Origin: Candidatus Leptovillus gracilis
GTDB taxonomy: Bacteria > Chloroflexota > Anaerolineae > Promineifilales > Promineifilaceae
Direction: 5' to 3'
Length of the DNA: 64,000 nucleotides
Assembly (NCBI GenBank): GCA_016716065.1
Contig: JADJXA010000005.1
Location: 1-64,000 of the forward strand
In this document: piece by piece, positions 17,093 to 24,489 of the stretch
Layout of the letters: each line of letters starts with the position of its first letter
Numbering within the stretch: position 1 is the first letter of the stretch
Notes under the pieces: generated by a model
What the model was told of the DNA's origin: nothing
The model's database searches: none
Seen by the model: the letters and a program-made list of their open reading frames with translations, nothing else
Translations under genes and position numbers: made by a program

Positions 17093-18100
17093 ATGTCTCA
17101 AGACCGCGTAGCACTTTATTTGCAGGATGCCCACTCGCTGCAAGAAGGGATGAAGTTGGTCCAATATGCCGAGGAGAAGGGCTTTGAAGCCGTGTGGCAG
17201 GCGGAAAGCCGCCTGGTGCGCGACGCCATTGTGCCCATGGCCGCTTTTGCCGCCATCACCAGCAAAATAAAAGTCGCCAGCGGCGTCACCAACAACTGGA
17301 CGCGCAACATTGGCCTGCTGGCGGCCACATTTCTGACGCTGGACGATCTGGCCCAGGATCGCATTATTTGTGGCATCGGCGCGTGGTGGGATCCGCTGGC
17401 GAGCAAGGTGGGTATCAACCGCCGCAAGCCGCTGACGGCCATGCGCGAGACGATTGAGGTGATGCGCAAGCTGCTGGCGATGGAACGGGTGACGTTTCAT
17501 GGCGAGTTCCATCACGTGGATGACATTATGCTGGATGTGGTGCACGGCCGTACCGAACCGCGCAACGTGCCCATGTACATTGGGGCCACCGGCATGAAAA
17601 TGATGGAACTGGCCGGTGAAATCGCCGACGGCGTTTGCCTGAACTACCTGGTCAACCCCAAATACAACCTGGAGGCGCTGGACGCCCTGGAAACTGGCGC
17701 CAAACGCGCTGGCCGCACCCTGGACGACATTGACCGGCCACAATTGATGATTTGCTCCGTAGACCATGACCGCAAGCAGGCGCTGGACAAAGCGCGTAAG
17801 ATGATGACCCAGTATTTAGGCCAACAGCCCCATCTGATGAAAGCCAGCGGCGTCAGCCAGGAATTATTGGACGACATTCATCAGGTCCTCACCTGGCCGG
17901 CCACCGACGAGGAAATTGAGGCGGCCATGCACCTGGTTCCCGATGATGTGGTGCAGATGTGTACAGCCAGCGGTTCGCCGGAGGAAGTCAAGGCAAAGGT
18001 GCGCGAGTACATTGACAACGGCTGCACCTGCCCTATTTTATATCCACTGGGCGACCCAATGTTGATGATTGACATTTTCAGCGAAGGCTACAGCGGATAA
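17093..18100 (+). CDS. LLM-class oxidoreductase, probably F420-dependent
   Basis: 335 residues, luciferase-like TIM-barrel family. It begins RVALYLQDAHSLQEGMKLVQ and contains AAFAAITSKIKVASGVTNNW, LDDLAQDRIICGIGAWWDPL and VPMYIGATGMKMMELAGEIA, all typical of the F420-dependent methylenetetrahydromethanopterin reductase-like branch. AAGGAGGT lies at an ideal distance before the ATG. Position behind cofD-cofC supports F420 rather than FMN as cofactor. The substrate is unknown. An intrinsic terminator follows at 18149, closing the unit. Confidence 0.9.
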   Translation: MSQDRVALYLQDAHSLQEGMKLVQYAEEKGFEAVWQAESRLVRDAIVPMAAFAAITSKIKVASGVTNNWTRNIGLLAATFLTLDDLAQDRIICGIGAWWDPLASKVGINRRKPLTAMRETIEVMRKLLAMERVTFHGEFHHVDDIMLDVVHGRTEPRNVPMYIGATGMKMMELAGEIADGVCLNYLVNPKYNLEALDALETGAKRAGRTLDDIDRPQLMICSVDHDRKQALDKARKMMTQYLGQQPHLMKASGVSQELLDDIHQVLTWPATDEEIEAAMHLVPDDVVQMCTASGSPEEVKAKVREYIDNGCTCPILYPLGDPMLMIDIFSEGYSG

Positions 18101-18148
18101 CCGATAGCCAGCAAGGGTTTTTGCAAAATCGGCAGCGCATGAAGAAAG

Positions 18149-18176
18149 CGCCTCAGGCAATGCCTGGGGCGTTTTT
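18149..18176 (+). terminator. Intrinsic terminator after the oxidoreductase
   Basis: CGCCTCAGGC and GCCTGGGGCG form a ten-pair stem with an AAT loop (one T-G mismatch), followed by TTTTTAT. Confidence 0.85.
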
Positions 18177-18187
18177 ATATCATCTGG

Positions 18188-18290
18188 TAACAGTATTCAG
18201 TATTCAGTTTTCAGTGCGTATCTTCCAGAGGTAACACGGATTGAAAACTGGTCACTGATTACTGGTCACTGATTACTGATTACGGCTGCC
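18188..18290. repeat. CAGTATTCAGT / ACTGATTACTG short-period repeats
   Basis: The left half has units of about 7 bases (CAGTATT, CAGTTTT); the right half has complementary-type units (ACTGGTCACTGATT). A related block follows the kinase gene at 19888-19979, so the two bracket it. The halves can pair as CAGTTTTCAGT with ATTGAAAACTG. Confidence 0.65.
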
Positions 18291-18333
18291 AGGTAGTACC
18301 CTTTTCCCCGTTATAGTGAACCGGTTTAACAAG

Positions 18334-18353
18334 TATAATGACCATGGGTCATT
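18334..18353 (+). promoter_or_regulatory. -10 box overlapped by a palindromic operator
   Basis: TATAAT at 18334-18339 overlaps the perfect palindrome AATGACC-ATG-GGTCATT at 18337-18353. This arrangement suits a repressor that blocks the promoter of the downstream histidine kinase. A -35 match is poor, so an activator or alternative sigma factor is also possible. Confidence 0.4.
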
Positions 18354-18489
18354 CAGGGAAATAAGCATTGCACAGCAGCGACCGCATTTTCACCTGCTCT
18401 GTACGCAAAAAATCGAGAGACCCGTATACAATTAATGTCATTATCTTTGGACGACTGGCGTCTGATGATAGATTGGTGCATAGGCTATC

Positions 18490-19854
18490 ATGATGGATCA
18501 AAGCTATCCGCAAGAACTCCGGGCTGATTCCAGCCAGCTTATTTTCCCCTTCGCGGCAACACTTGTTTTGCTTGGTTCTATGACGGCCGTTTTAACCATC
18601 TCCACTCTCTCAGGAAGCTGGCCGTTTGTCCTATATGGCCTTTTGGGGACAGCTGGCACCTTGTACGCCGGCAAACTCAGCAAACAAGACAAGCAAACGG
18701 CCGGCGGCGCGTTGTTCATCCTGCTGCACCTGATCATGCTGACGTTGATACTAACTTTCACCTATCAACCGGGCGTGGTTGGTCCGCTGCCGTATTTGTA
18801 CGGTGTGGTCATCCTCATTAGCGGCATGGTTGTACGGCCGTCGGCCGCTTTTACGACCTGGTTTTTGTCACTGCTGCTCATGGGGGCTGGCATCGGACTG
18901 ATAGGAGAGTGGGGTACGAGCAGTTTGTTGGCTTATCTACCGGCCATCTTCATCAATTTTTTGCTGGCGGCTGTCTCTTTTTTGTCGGCAGTGGAATGGC
19001 AAACGGCCGTAGAATCCACCAGCTATCTGCATCGCCGCGTCCAACAGCGGCGCGACGAACTATTCGCCATTCAAGAAGAATTAAGCCTGACCAACGCCCG
19101 TCTGCAATTTCTCAACGAACAATTGGAACTCGCCCGCGCCGCCGCCGAAAATGAACGCGACATGCGCACCCGGTTTATGAACAACGTCAGCCACGAGCTG
19201 CGCACACCCCTGAACGCCATCGTCAATTTTGCCCATATCCTGGCTCTCGGTGGCCGAGGACCGGTTACTGAAGAACAGATAGATTATTTACAGCGTGTGG
19301 AACAATCTGGCTGGCATTTGTTGGAAATACTCAACGATCTCTTGGACATGGCCCAGATTGAATCTGGCGAGTTCAAGCTGCACCTGGAAACCATCCACCT
19401 CTACCACGTCTGCGAAGAAGCCATGACCAGCACCCGCGGCCTGCTGTTGGATAAAGAAGTGGAACTAGTGCGCGATTACCCAGACGAATGGCCCCTGGTG
19501 TATGTGGACCAAATGCGCCTGAAACAGGCGTTTATCAATTTGTTGGGCAACGCGGCCAAATACACCGAACAAGGTTATATCGCTATGCGCGTCCAACCCA
19601 ACGGTCAGAGCGTTAGAATCATCGTCGAAGATACGGGCATTGGCATTGCCCCGGAGCATCATCAGGCCATTTTCCAGGAATTTCGCCAGGTGGATGAAAC
19701 GGCCGCGCGCAAACGTATTGGCACGGGTCTGGGGCTGCCCATCACCAAACACCTGATCGAACGACACCACGGGACCATCACCATTGAGAGCGAAGCCGGG
19801 CAGGGAAGCAGGTTCATCATTCAACTGCCAATTTACCAGCCGCAGAAGTTGTAA
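18490..19854 (+). CDS. Membrane histidine kinase with six-helix sensor domain
   Basis: 454 residues; an ATG at 18493 is an alternative start. Residues about 16-175 contain six hydrophobic segments forming an integral membrane input domain with almost no extracytoplasmic loops. A coiled-coil linker spans about 185-225 (RDELFAIQEELSLTNARLQF). HisKA carries the His in NNVSHELRTPLNAIVNF, and the HATPase domain has GNAAKYTEQ, DTGIGIAPEH and GTGLGLPITK. It lacks a receiver domain. No response regulator is adjacent. The HisKA/HATPase half resembles that of the kinase at 195-2660. The membrane domain probably senses a lipid-phase or redox cue (inference). Confidence 0.92.
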   Translation: MMDQSYPQELRADSSQLIFPFAATLVLLGSMTAVLTISTLSGSWPFVLYGLLGTAGTLYAGKLSKQDKQTAGGALFILLHLIMLTLILTFTYQPGVVGPLPYLYGVVILISGMVVRPSAAFTTWFLSLLLMGAGIGLIGEWGTSSLLAYLPAIFINFLLAAVSFLSAVEWQTAVESTSYLHRRVQQRRDELFAIQEELSLTNARLQFLNEQLELARAAAENERDMRTRFMNNVSHELRTPLNAIVNFAHILALGGRGPVTEEQIDYLQRVEQSGWHLLEILNDLLDMAQIESGEFKLHLETIHLYHVCEEAMTSTRGLLLDKEVELVRDYPDEWPLVYVDQMRLKQAFINLLGNAAKYTEQGYIAMRVQPNGQSVRIIVEDTGIGIAPEHHQAIFQEFRQVDETAARKRIGTGLGLPITKHLIERHHGTITIESEAGQGSRFIIQLPIYQPQKL

Positions 19855-19887
19855 CAACACGGCATTAGCGCCCTGGGATTAGTAGCA

Positions 19888-19979
19888 GAAATCAGTTTTC
19901 AGTTTTCAGTTTTCAGTGTTCGGTTTTCGGTACACGTTTTCCACAGGCAACGCCGACTGAAAACTGGTCACTGAATACT
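19888..19979. repeat. CAGTTTTCAGT short-period repeat block, second copy
   Basis: Four near-identical units of CAGTTTT, drifting to GTTCGGTTTTCGG, are followed by ACTGAAAACTGGTCACTGAATACTG. It is similar in content to 18188-18290 on the other side of the kinase gene. The halves are complementary and could form a stem at the 3' end. Confidence 0.65.
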
Positions 19980-20017
19980 GATGACGACTACTAATGCCGC
20001 CAGGCAAAATCCAAACC

Positions 20018-20920
20018 TTATTCCGCCTCTGGGGTTTGCAGCACAAGGCGCAAATTCTGGAATGTTAAGCGCCAACCGCCATCCCGCCCGTTGGTACATG
20101 GCTCAATGCGCAAGCCGCTGATTTCCGGGCTGCCATCCACCAGGGCAACCGAATATGAGACGCTAGGGGTCATGCTAAAGTCGCCATAACCGGCCCCTTG
20201 TTCCGGCTTGAAGCCAGTAAAAAAGCGGTCTTCGCCGCTGTCCCAACGCACGATGACTTCCACGCCGGGCAATTGGTTGAGCAGCGCGTCCAGCGTTTCT
20301 ACCTCGATGCGGCTGACGGCCGTTCCGGCTAAACAAACCCTTTCTTGGGCTAACAGACGGTAATTAGGCTGCGGCGTCGCCGTGGCGGCGGTAGTGGCTG
20401 TGGGGGTGGCCGAAGGTTGGGCGGTGGGGCTGGGTACGGCCGTGTGTGTCGGCGTCGGCGCAGGTGTGTCGGTGGCCGCGGGGGTGGGGGTTCGCGTGGC
20501 GGCCATGTCTGGCGCAAACAAAGCGACGGCCGTGCCCTGTGCGCCCAGCCGCTGCGCCAACTGCGCCAGATGCTCAATGTCGGCGGCCGGCCGCTGTGCG
20601 CGCAAATAGCCCTCTAGCTGCGCGTCTACCCGCTCAGCCAGCGCCTCGTCTCCCAGGGCCGCCAGCCGTTCGCTGGCCCGCTGCCAATCACCATCAGCGG
20701 CAAAACTTTCGCTGACCAGATAGATGTATTCCGCTTTGTATCTTTCGCTAAAGCGGGCAGGGCTGGCGTCGGTATAGACCACCGGCGCGATGACCCAGGC
20801 ATAATACAGCGCACCAATCAGTCCGATGACCAGCCCTAACAGAAACAACCCGGCCGCCGAAATCTGGGCAGACCGGTCGCCGCCGGCAGGGGATTGGGAA
20901 CGACGACGCCGTCGGCTCAT
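20018..20920 (-). CDS. Hypothetical single-pass membrane protein with Thr/Pro-rich linker
   Basis: 300 residues. A basic serine-rich N-terminus precedes one membrane helix at about 22-45 (AAGLFLLGLVIGLIGALYYA). Then comes an extracytoplasmic region with YTDASPARFSERYKAEYIYL, a helical segment, a Thr/Pro/Ala-rich linker at about 145-190 and a C-terminal globular domain with RVCLAGTAVSRIEVETLDAL. The region after the helix is clearly related to the downstream-overlapping partner gene at 20917-21306, so the pair arose by duplication. The two overlap as ATGA. Function unknown; envelope location is likely. Confidence 0.75.
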   Translation of the reverse strand: MSRRRRRSQSPAGGDRSAQISAAGLFLLGLVIGLIGALYYAWVIAPVVYTDASPARFSERYKAEYIYLVSESFAADGDWQRASERLAALGDEALAERVDAQLEGYLRAQRPAADIEHLAQLAQRLGAQGTAVALFAPDMAATRTPTPAATDTPAPTPTHTAVPSPTAQPSATPTATTAATATPQPNYRLLAQERVCLAGTAVSRIEVETLDALLNQLPGVEVIVRWDSGEDRFFTGFKPEQGAGYGDFSMTPSVSYSVALVDGSPEISGLRIEPCTNGRDGGWRLTFQNLRLVLQTPEAE

Positions 20921-21306
20921 GGTTCCCCCGGCTCCGGCAATGGCGACAGAAAGGGCTGCAAAGCGGGCGAGTCCAGCCCTAAATCGTAGGCTAGCTGAGC
21001 CAGGCGGCGCGTATCATCGCCCCGTTCGCCCCGCAGGATTTGGTCTAGTACGTAGTCGTTGAGGAAGGTACGGCCGTCTTGCCCCAACATCATCAACCGC
21101 TGCTGCGCAGCCGGCAAGTTGCCATCGGCGGTGTAAATGGTCGCCACCATCAGCAAATACTCTTGTTTATAAGGGGCGGCCAATACAGATGGGTTGGCGT
21201 CAGTAAACTCGGTGGGCCAGGCAATCCAGCCCAGGTAAAGACCCAGTAGAATTCCGGCGGCCAACCCCATCCCAACCAGGCCAATGATGCGAAGCCAACG
21301 TTTCAT
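20917..21306 (-). CDS. Hypothetical small membrane protein, paralogue of the next gene
   Basis: 129 residues from the ATG at 21306 (MKRWLRIIGLVG); an upstream in-frame start at 21333 is less likely. One membrane helix spans about 7-28. The remainder reads FTDANPSVLAAPYKQEYLLM and AQQRLMMLGQD, closely matching the module after the membrane helix of the protein at 20018-20920. It lacks the linker and C-terminal domain. It is translated first and is coupled to its paralogue by an ATGA overlap. Function unknown. Confidence 0.7.
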   Translation of the reverse strand: MKRWLRIIGLVGMGLAAGILLGLYLGWIAWPTEFTDANPSVLAAPYKQEYLLMVATIYTADGNLPAAQQRLMMLGQDGRTFLNDYVLDQILRGERGDDTRRLAQLAYDLGLDSPALQPFLSPLPEPGEP

Positions 21307-21417
21307 CGTCAGTAAAAGGTCCGTTTTACACAAAAAAAGGCCACCTTGTCCTGGTAGCCTGCTTTTGCCATTTGCCCGGCTCTGCCCCGGCGCTTATAAT
21401 CCGCTGCGGTCTAGATT

Positions 21418-21502
<85 letters not shown>

Positions 21503-21662
21503 AAGGTCCAAAATTGGACACGGACGGGAGTATAGAGCAAGCAGAAAATTCTGTCAAAAACAGTAAATGGCGTATGCGCCTGTCATTTAAAGTTGGTTTG
21601 TTGGTTGGTTTGCCACCCGGCAAACCAACCGGCCAACTGACGAACGAACCAACAATCGCGCA

Positions 21663-22259
21663 ATGGACGAAGCTGTACTCATCAGGCAGGCCCAAAACGG
21701 GGACGTGAGCGCTTATAACCGGCTGGTTTTGCAATATCAAAGCCTGGTTTATAACGTTGTCTACCGCATCATGGGCGAACCGCAGGGGGCGGAGGATATG
21801 ACGCAAGAGGCGTTTATCTCCGCTTATCAGGCGCTCAATCGCTTTCGCGGCGGCAATTTTAAGGCGTGGCTGCTGCGCATTGCCACCAACGCCTGTTACG
21901 ATGAGCTGCGCCGTTACAAACGGCGGCCGCAATCTTCGCTGGATGAGCTGACAGAAGAGAATGATTCATTTGCCTTCTTGCGCAGCCCGGAGGAAGGGCC
22001 AGAAGCGCAGCAGCAGCGCCTGGAGATGATGCGGGCTATCGAACACTGCCTGGGTGATTTGCCGGAGGACCAACGGATTACGGCCGTACTCCGCGACGTA
22101 GAAGGCTACGATTACAACGAAATCGCCGACATCACCGCATCATCCCTGGGCACGGTGAAGTCGCGCCTCAGTCGCGCCCGCACCAAGCTGCGCGACTGCC
22201 TTCAGGGTTTTGCGGAACTATTACCCGCCGAATATCGTTTACAGATCAACAACAGCTAA
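21663..22259 (+). CDS. ECF RNA polymerase sigma factor
   Basis: 198 residues. Region 2 is intact (YNRLVLQYQSLVYNVVYRIM, then GAEDMTQEAFISAYQAL and FKAWLLRIATNACYDELRR). Region 4 carries the helix-turn-helix (GYDYNEIADITASSLGTVKS and RLSRARTKLRDCL). It directs RNA polymerase to a small envelope- or stress-type regulon. The next gene, 60 bases downstream, encodes a membrane protein with an anti-sigma-like N-terminus, so the pair is probably a sigma/anti-sigma module and likely autoregulated. Confidence 0.95.
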   Translation: MDEAVLIRQAQNGDVSAYNRLVLQYQSLVYNVVYRIMGEPQGAEDMTQEAFISAYQALNRFRGGNFKAWLLRIATNACYDELRRYKRRPQSSLDELTEENDSFAFLRSPEEGPEAQQQRLEMMRAIEHCLGDLPEDQRITAVLRDVEGYDYNEIADITASSLGTVKSRLSRARTKLRDCLQGFAELLPAEYRLQINNS

Positions 22260-22319
22260 CAGCCCATCCTTCGGCAAGCTCAGGACCAATCGTCAATCGC
22301 CTTACATCTGCCAACTATC

Positions 22320-23240
22320 ATGTTTAACTTTGTACGTAATCTCACCAAATCGGAACAGGACAGACGACAGGAAGCGCTCAGCGCCTATCTGGATGATGCC
22401 CTGTCTGCCCGTCGTCGCCAGGAATTCGAGCGGCTGCTGGCGATGGATGCCGATTTGCGTCGGGAATTGGAATTGCAGCAGCAGATTCGTCGGCAGATGC
22501 AGGCTATGCCGCAGCGCTCTGTACCGCGTAGTTTTACGCTGGACCCGGCCGCTTATGGTCCGCCGCGCCGCGAGCCGTTGGTGCGGGCGTACCCTGTGCT
22601 GCGTGGGGCTACCGCTCTGACGGCCGTCTTTTTTGTCGTCGCTTTGGCGGCCAGCCTGTTTTCGTTTAATGGAACGGCCGGCATAGCTTCGCCCGCGCCA
22701 ATGGCTCAGGAAGCAGCCTCGTCAATGGAAGGTGAATTGGCTGCTGCGCCAGAAGCAGCAGCCGACTCGGCCCGGATTGAAGAAGCGCTGGCGGCGGATA
22801 CGGCCGTTTCCGAAGCCGCCGATTCTGGCAGTATGGCCGCCGAAGAGTCCGCAGCGTTTGCCATCACAGAAAACCCGCCAGAAACGCCAGCGGAAGAGAT
22901 GGGCGCGGCGGGAGATGCGCTGGCTTTGCCTGCGGCTACCATGTCTGCGACGATTGCGCCGCCCATGCCAACGGCGATGCCTACACCCGCCGCTGAGGCG
23001 CTGCGGCAATCTGAGTTCAACGCAACGGCCGTCGTGAGCGAACAACCGGCGGCTCCCAGCCCATCACTCGCCGCAGAGGTTAATCCGGCCGACGCAGCGC
23101 CGACGCCCAACGAGCCACCGCAGCCCAAAACAGCGCCGACTTTGCCCACCCGCGCATTCTGGCCGCTGTTGGCCGTTGGTTTGGGTGGATTGCTGGTCGT
23201 TTTGGCGCTGGTGACGGTTGCTGCCAGGCGGCGACAATAA
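22320..23240 (+). CDS. Putative transmembrane anti-sigma factor
   Basis: 306 residues. The cytoplasmic N-terminus (EALSAYLDDALSARRRQEFE) resembles the helical anti-sigma domain, but no HxxxCxxC zinc motif is present. A first membrane helix lies at about 98-118. It is followed by a long low-complexity Ala/Glu/Pro/Thr-rich region (about 125-275) and a second hydrophobic helix at about 280-300 ending in ARRRQ. It is placed directly after the ECF sigma gene. It should hold the sigma factor at the membrane until a signal releases it; assignment rests mainly on context and topology. Confidence 0.78.
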   Translation: MFNFVRNLTKSEQDRRQEALSAYLDDALSARRRQEFERLLAMDADLRRELELQQQIRRQMQAMPQRSVPRSFTLDPAAYGPPRREPLVRAYPVLRGATALTAVFFVVALAASLFSFNGTAGIASPAPMAQEAASSMEGELAAAPEAAADSARIEEALAADTAVSEAADSGSMAAEESAAFAITENPPETPAEEMGAAGDALALPAATMSATIAPPMPTAMPTPAAEALRQSEFNATAVVSEQPAAPSPSLAAEVNPADAAPTPNEPPQPKTAPTLPTRAFWPLLAVGLGGLLVVLALVTVAARRRQ

Positions 23241-23296
23241 GCTGAATTGAATGGCGGCGCGGGGTGATTTGTGGCGGATAAGGGGAAAGAGTGGCC

Positions 23297-23674
23297 TCAG
23301 ACGTGATGACGGTCGTTGAAGCCGGTATGTAGATCGTGGTAGTAAGACACTTCTGGCTCGCCGTAGCGCCAACAAAGGTACACGTCACGGCCGTTACGGT
23401 CACACAAGAAATCTAGCAATCCGACGTTGATGTCTTTGACAACACAGCCCATCTGCTGCAACTGCTCGATCAATGCGCCGATGGCCGCAAAATCCTGGGT
23501 CATTTGCGCCGGAATGCGACCACCCACGTCTACACGCAGGTCAGAAAACAGCGGTTCGTGGCGTTGATACAGGCTGACAACTCTGGCTCTTTTTTCCAGA
23601 AGCTGCGCCATCAGTGGCTCAATAATGGTTAGAAGCGCGTTGGCCTCAGCAACCGTGAAGTATTTTGCCGACAC
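23297..23674 (-). CDS. DUF2203 family protein
   Basis: 125 residues matching the DUF2203 family: YFTVAEANALLTIIEPLMAQ at the N-terminus, a helical middle, and the C-terminal GLLDFLCDRNGRDVYLCWRY with GEPEVSYYHDLHTGFNDR. The family is widespread in Gram-positive and Chloroflexota-type bacteria and has no assigned function. It lies downstream of the A-type Fe-S carrier but is separated from it by a terminator and an inverted repeat, so it probably has its own promoter. Confidence 0.88.
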   Translation of the reverse strand: MSAKYFTVAEANALLTIIEPLMAQLLEKRARVVSLYQRHEPLFSDLRVDVGGRIPAQMTQDFAAIGALIEQLQQMGCVVKDINVGLLDFLCDRNGRDVYLCWRYGEPEVSYYHDLHTGFNDRHHV

Positions 23675-23691
23675 GTTGTCTCTCTTAAAAT

Positions 23692-23724
23692 AGAGTTGTC
23701 ACATCTTAAGGAAGTGACAACTCT
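23692..23724. promoter_or_regulatory. Perfect 11-bp inverted repeat upstream of the DUF2203 gene
   Basis: AGAGTTGTCAC and GTGACAACTCT flank an 11-base spacer. The site ends 18 bases before the DUF2203 start codon. The symmetric arms suit an operator for a dimeric repressor or an mRNA 5' hairpin. The arm contains TTGTCA, close to a -35 box. Confidence 0.5.
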
Positions 23725-23732
23725 AACCCTAA

Positions 23733-23762
23733 CAAAAACGGGGCGACTCAATGCGCCCCGTT
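23733..23762 (-). terminator. Intrinsic terminator after the A-type carrier
   Basis: On the minus strand AACGGGGCG and CGCCCCGTT pair across an eight-base loop and are followed by TTTTG. It ends the transcript of the Fe-S carrier gene at 23796-24203. Confidence 0.8.
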
Positions 23763-23795
23763 GTGTGAATCATCTTCTACAGCCAGCGAGCGACA

Positions 23796-24203
23796 TTAGC
23801 CGCAGCTGCTGCAACCACCACCGGCCGCGCCGGCGCTGTCTTTTGTTTTGAAGGACGTGCCACAACCACAGGCCGAGACGGCGTTGGGATTATCAATTTT
23901 GAAGCCGCCGCCCATGATGCTGTCTTCGTAATCAATGGTGGCATCCGCCATATACATCATGCTGGTGGGATCGATAAAAACCTTCACGCCATCTTTTTCG
24001 ATGACATTGTCATAGGGACGCGCCTCGGCTTCCAGGGCCATGCCATATTGCAGGCCGGAGCAGCCGCCACCAGACACAAAAACGCGCAGCCCATAATCGG
24101 GTACGTTCTTTTCTACGAGAAGCTTACGAACGACGGCAACGGCCGTATCCGTCAGATTAATTGTGGTTGTTTGTTCTAAAACGTCGTCCATGTCTTGACC
24201 CAT
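23796..24203 (-). CDS. A-type iron-sulfur carrier (IscA/ErpA/HesB family)
   Basis: 135 residues. The A-type fold is marked by ITL-type N-terminus (INLTDTAVAVVRKLL), the conserved first cysteine in VSGGGCSGLQYGM and the paired cysteines in SACGCGTSF. These three cysteines hold a transient Fe-S cluster for delivery to apo-enzymes. The protein has an unusual extra cysteine tail, GGGCSSCG, after a Gly/Ala linker. The start could also be four codons downstream (24191). It stands alone with its own terminator; no isc or suf genes are nearby. Confidence 0.93.
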   Translation of the reverse strand: MGQDMDDVLEQTTTINLTDTAVAVVRKLLVEKNVPDYGLRVFVSGGGCSGLQYGMALEAEARPYDNVIEKDGVKVFIDPTSMMYMADATIDYEDSIMGGGFKIDNPNAVSACGCGTSFKTKDSAGAAGGGCSSCG

Positions 24204-24389
24204 CCTTGTTACATAGGAATTAGTATGCAGATTCTAGCAATAAAGCGGACCGGTGTCAATTTTTATCAAGTTTTTCTTAATAATAGGTCAGTAGGTGGTG
24301 GTTAGAACCTGCCCAGAACCCGTAAGCGCCTCTTCAAGTTATGTTATAATCCAGGCTACCCTATGGATAAACAGTCACGAGGTAAGACA

Positions 24390-24485
24390 GTGGAAACAGT
24401 GAAGCAAGTCATCAACGCAAACAGGCTGCAAATTCCTCAGATGTGGGCAGCGCTCGATTCACAAGGTCTGGTTGTTTGGGAATAA
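24390..24485 (+). CDS. Possible 31-residue peptide
   Basis: A GTG codon preceded at 7 bases by GAGGT opens a frame reading ETVKQVINANRLQIPQMWAA and ending LDSQGLVVWE. An in-frame ATG at 24363 would lengthen it by nine residues. It ends just before or within the start region of the vWA protein, so it could be a leader peptide coupled to that gene. Support is only the ribosome site and protein-like composition. Confidence 0.3.
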   Translation: METVKQVINANRLQIPQMWAALDSQGLVVWE

Positions 24486-24489
24486 CAGC

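Noticed and set aside
18188..18290. Repeats resembling a CRISPR array
   Set aside because: Units are only 7-8 bases with drifting sequence and no unique spacers; no cas genes are present.
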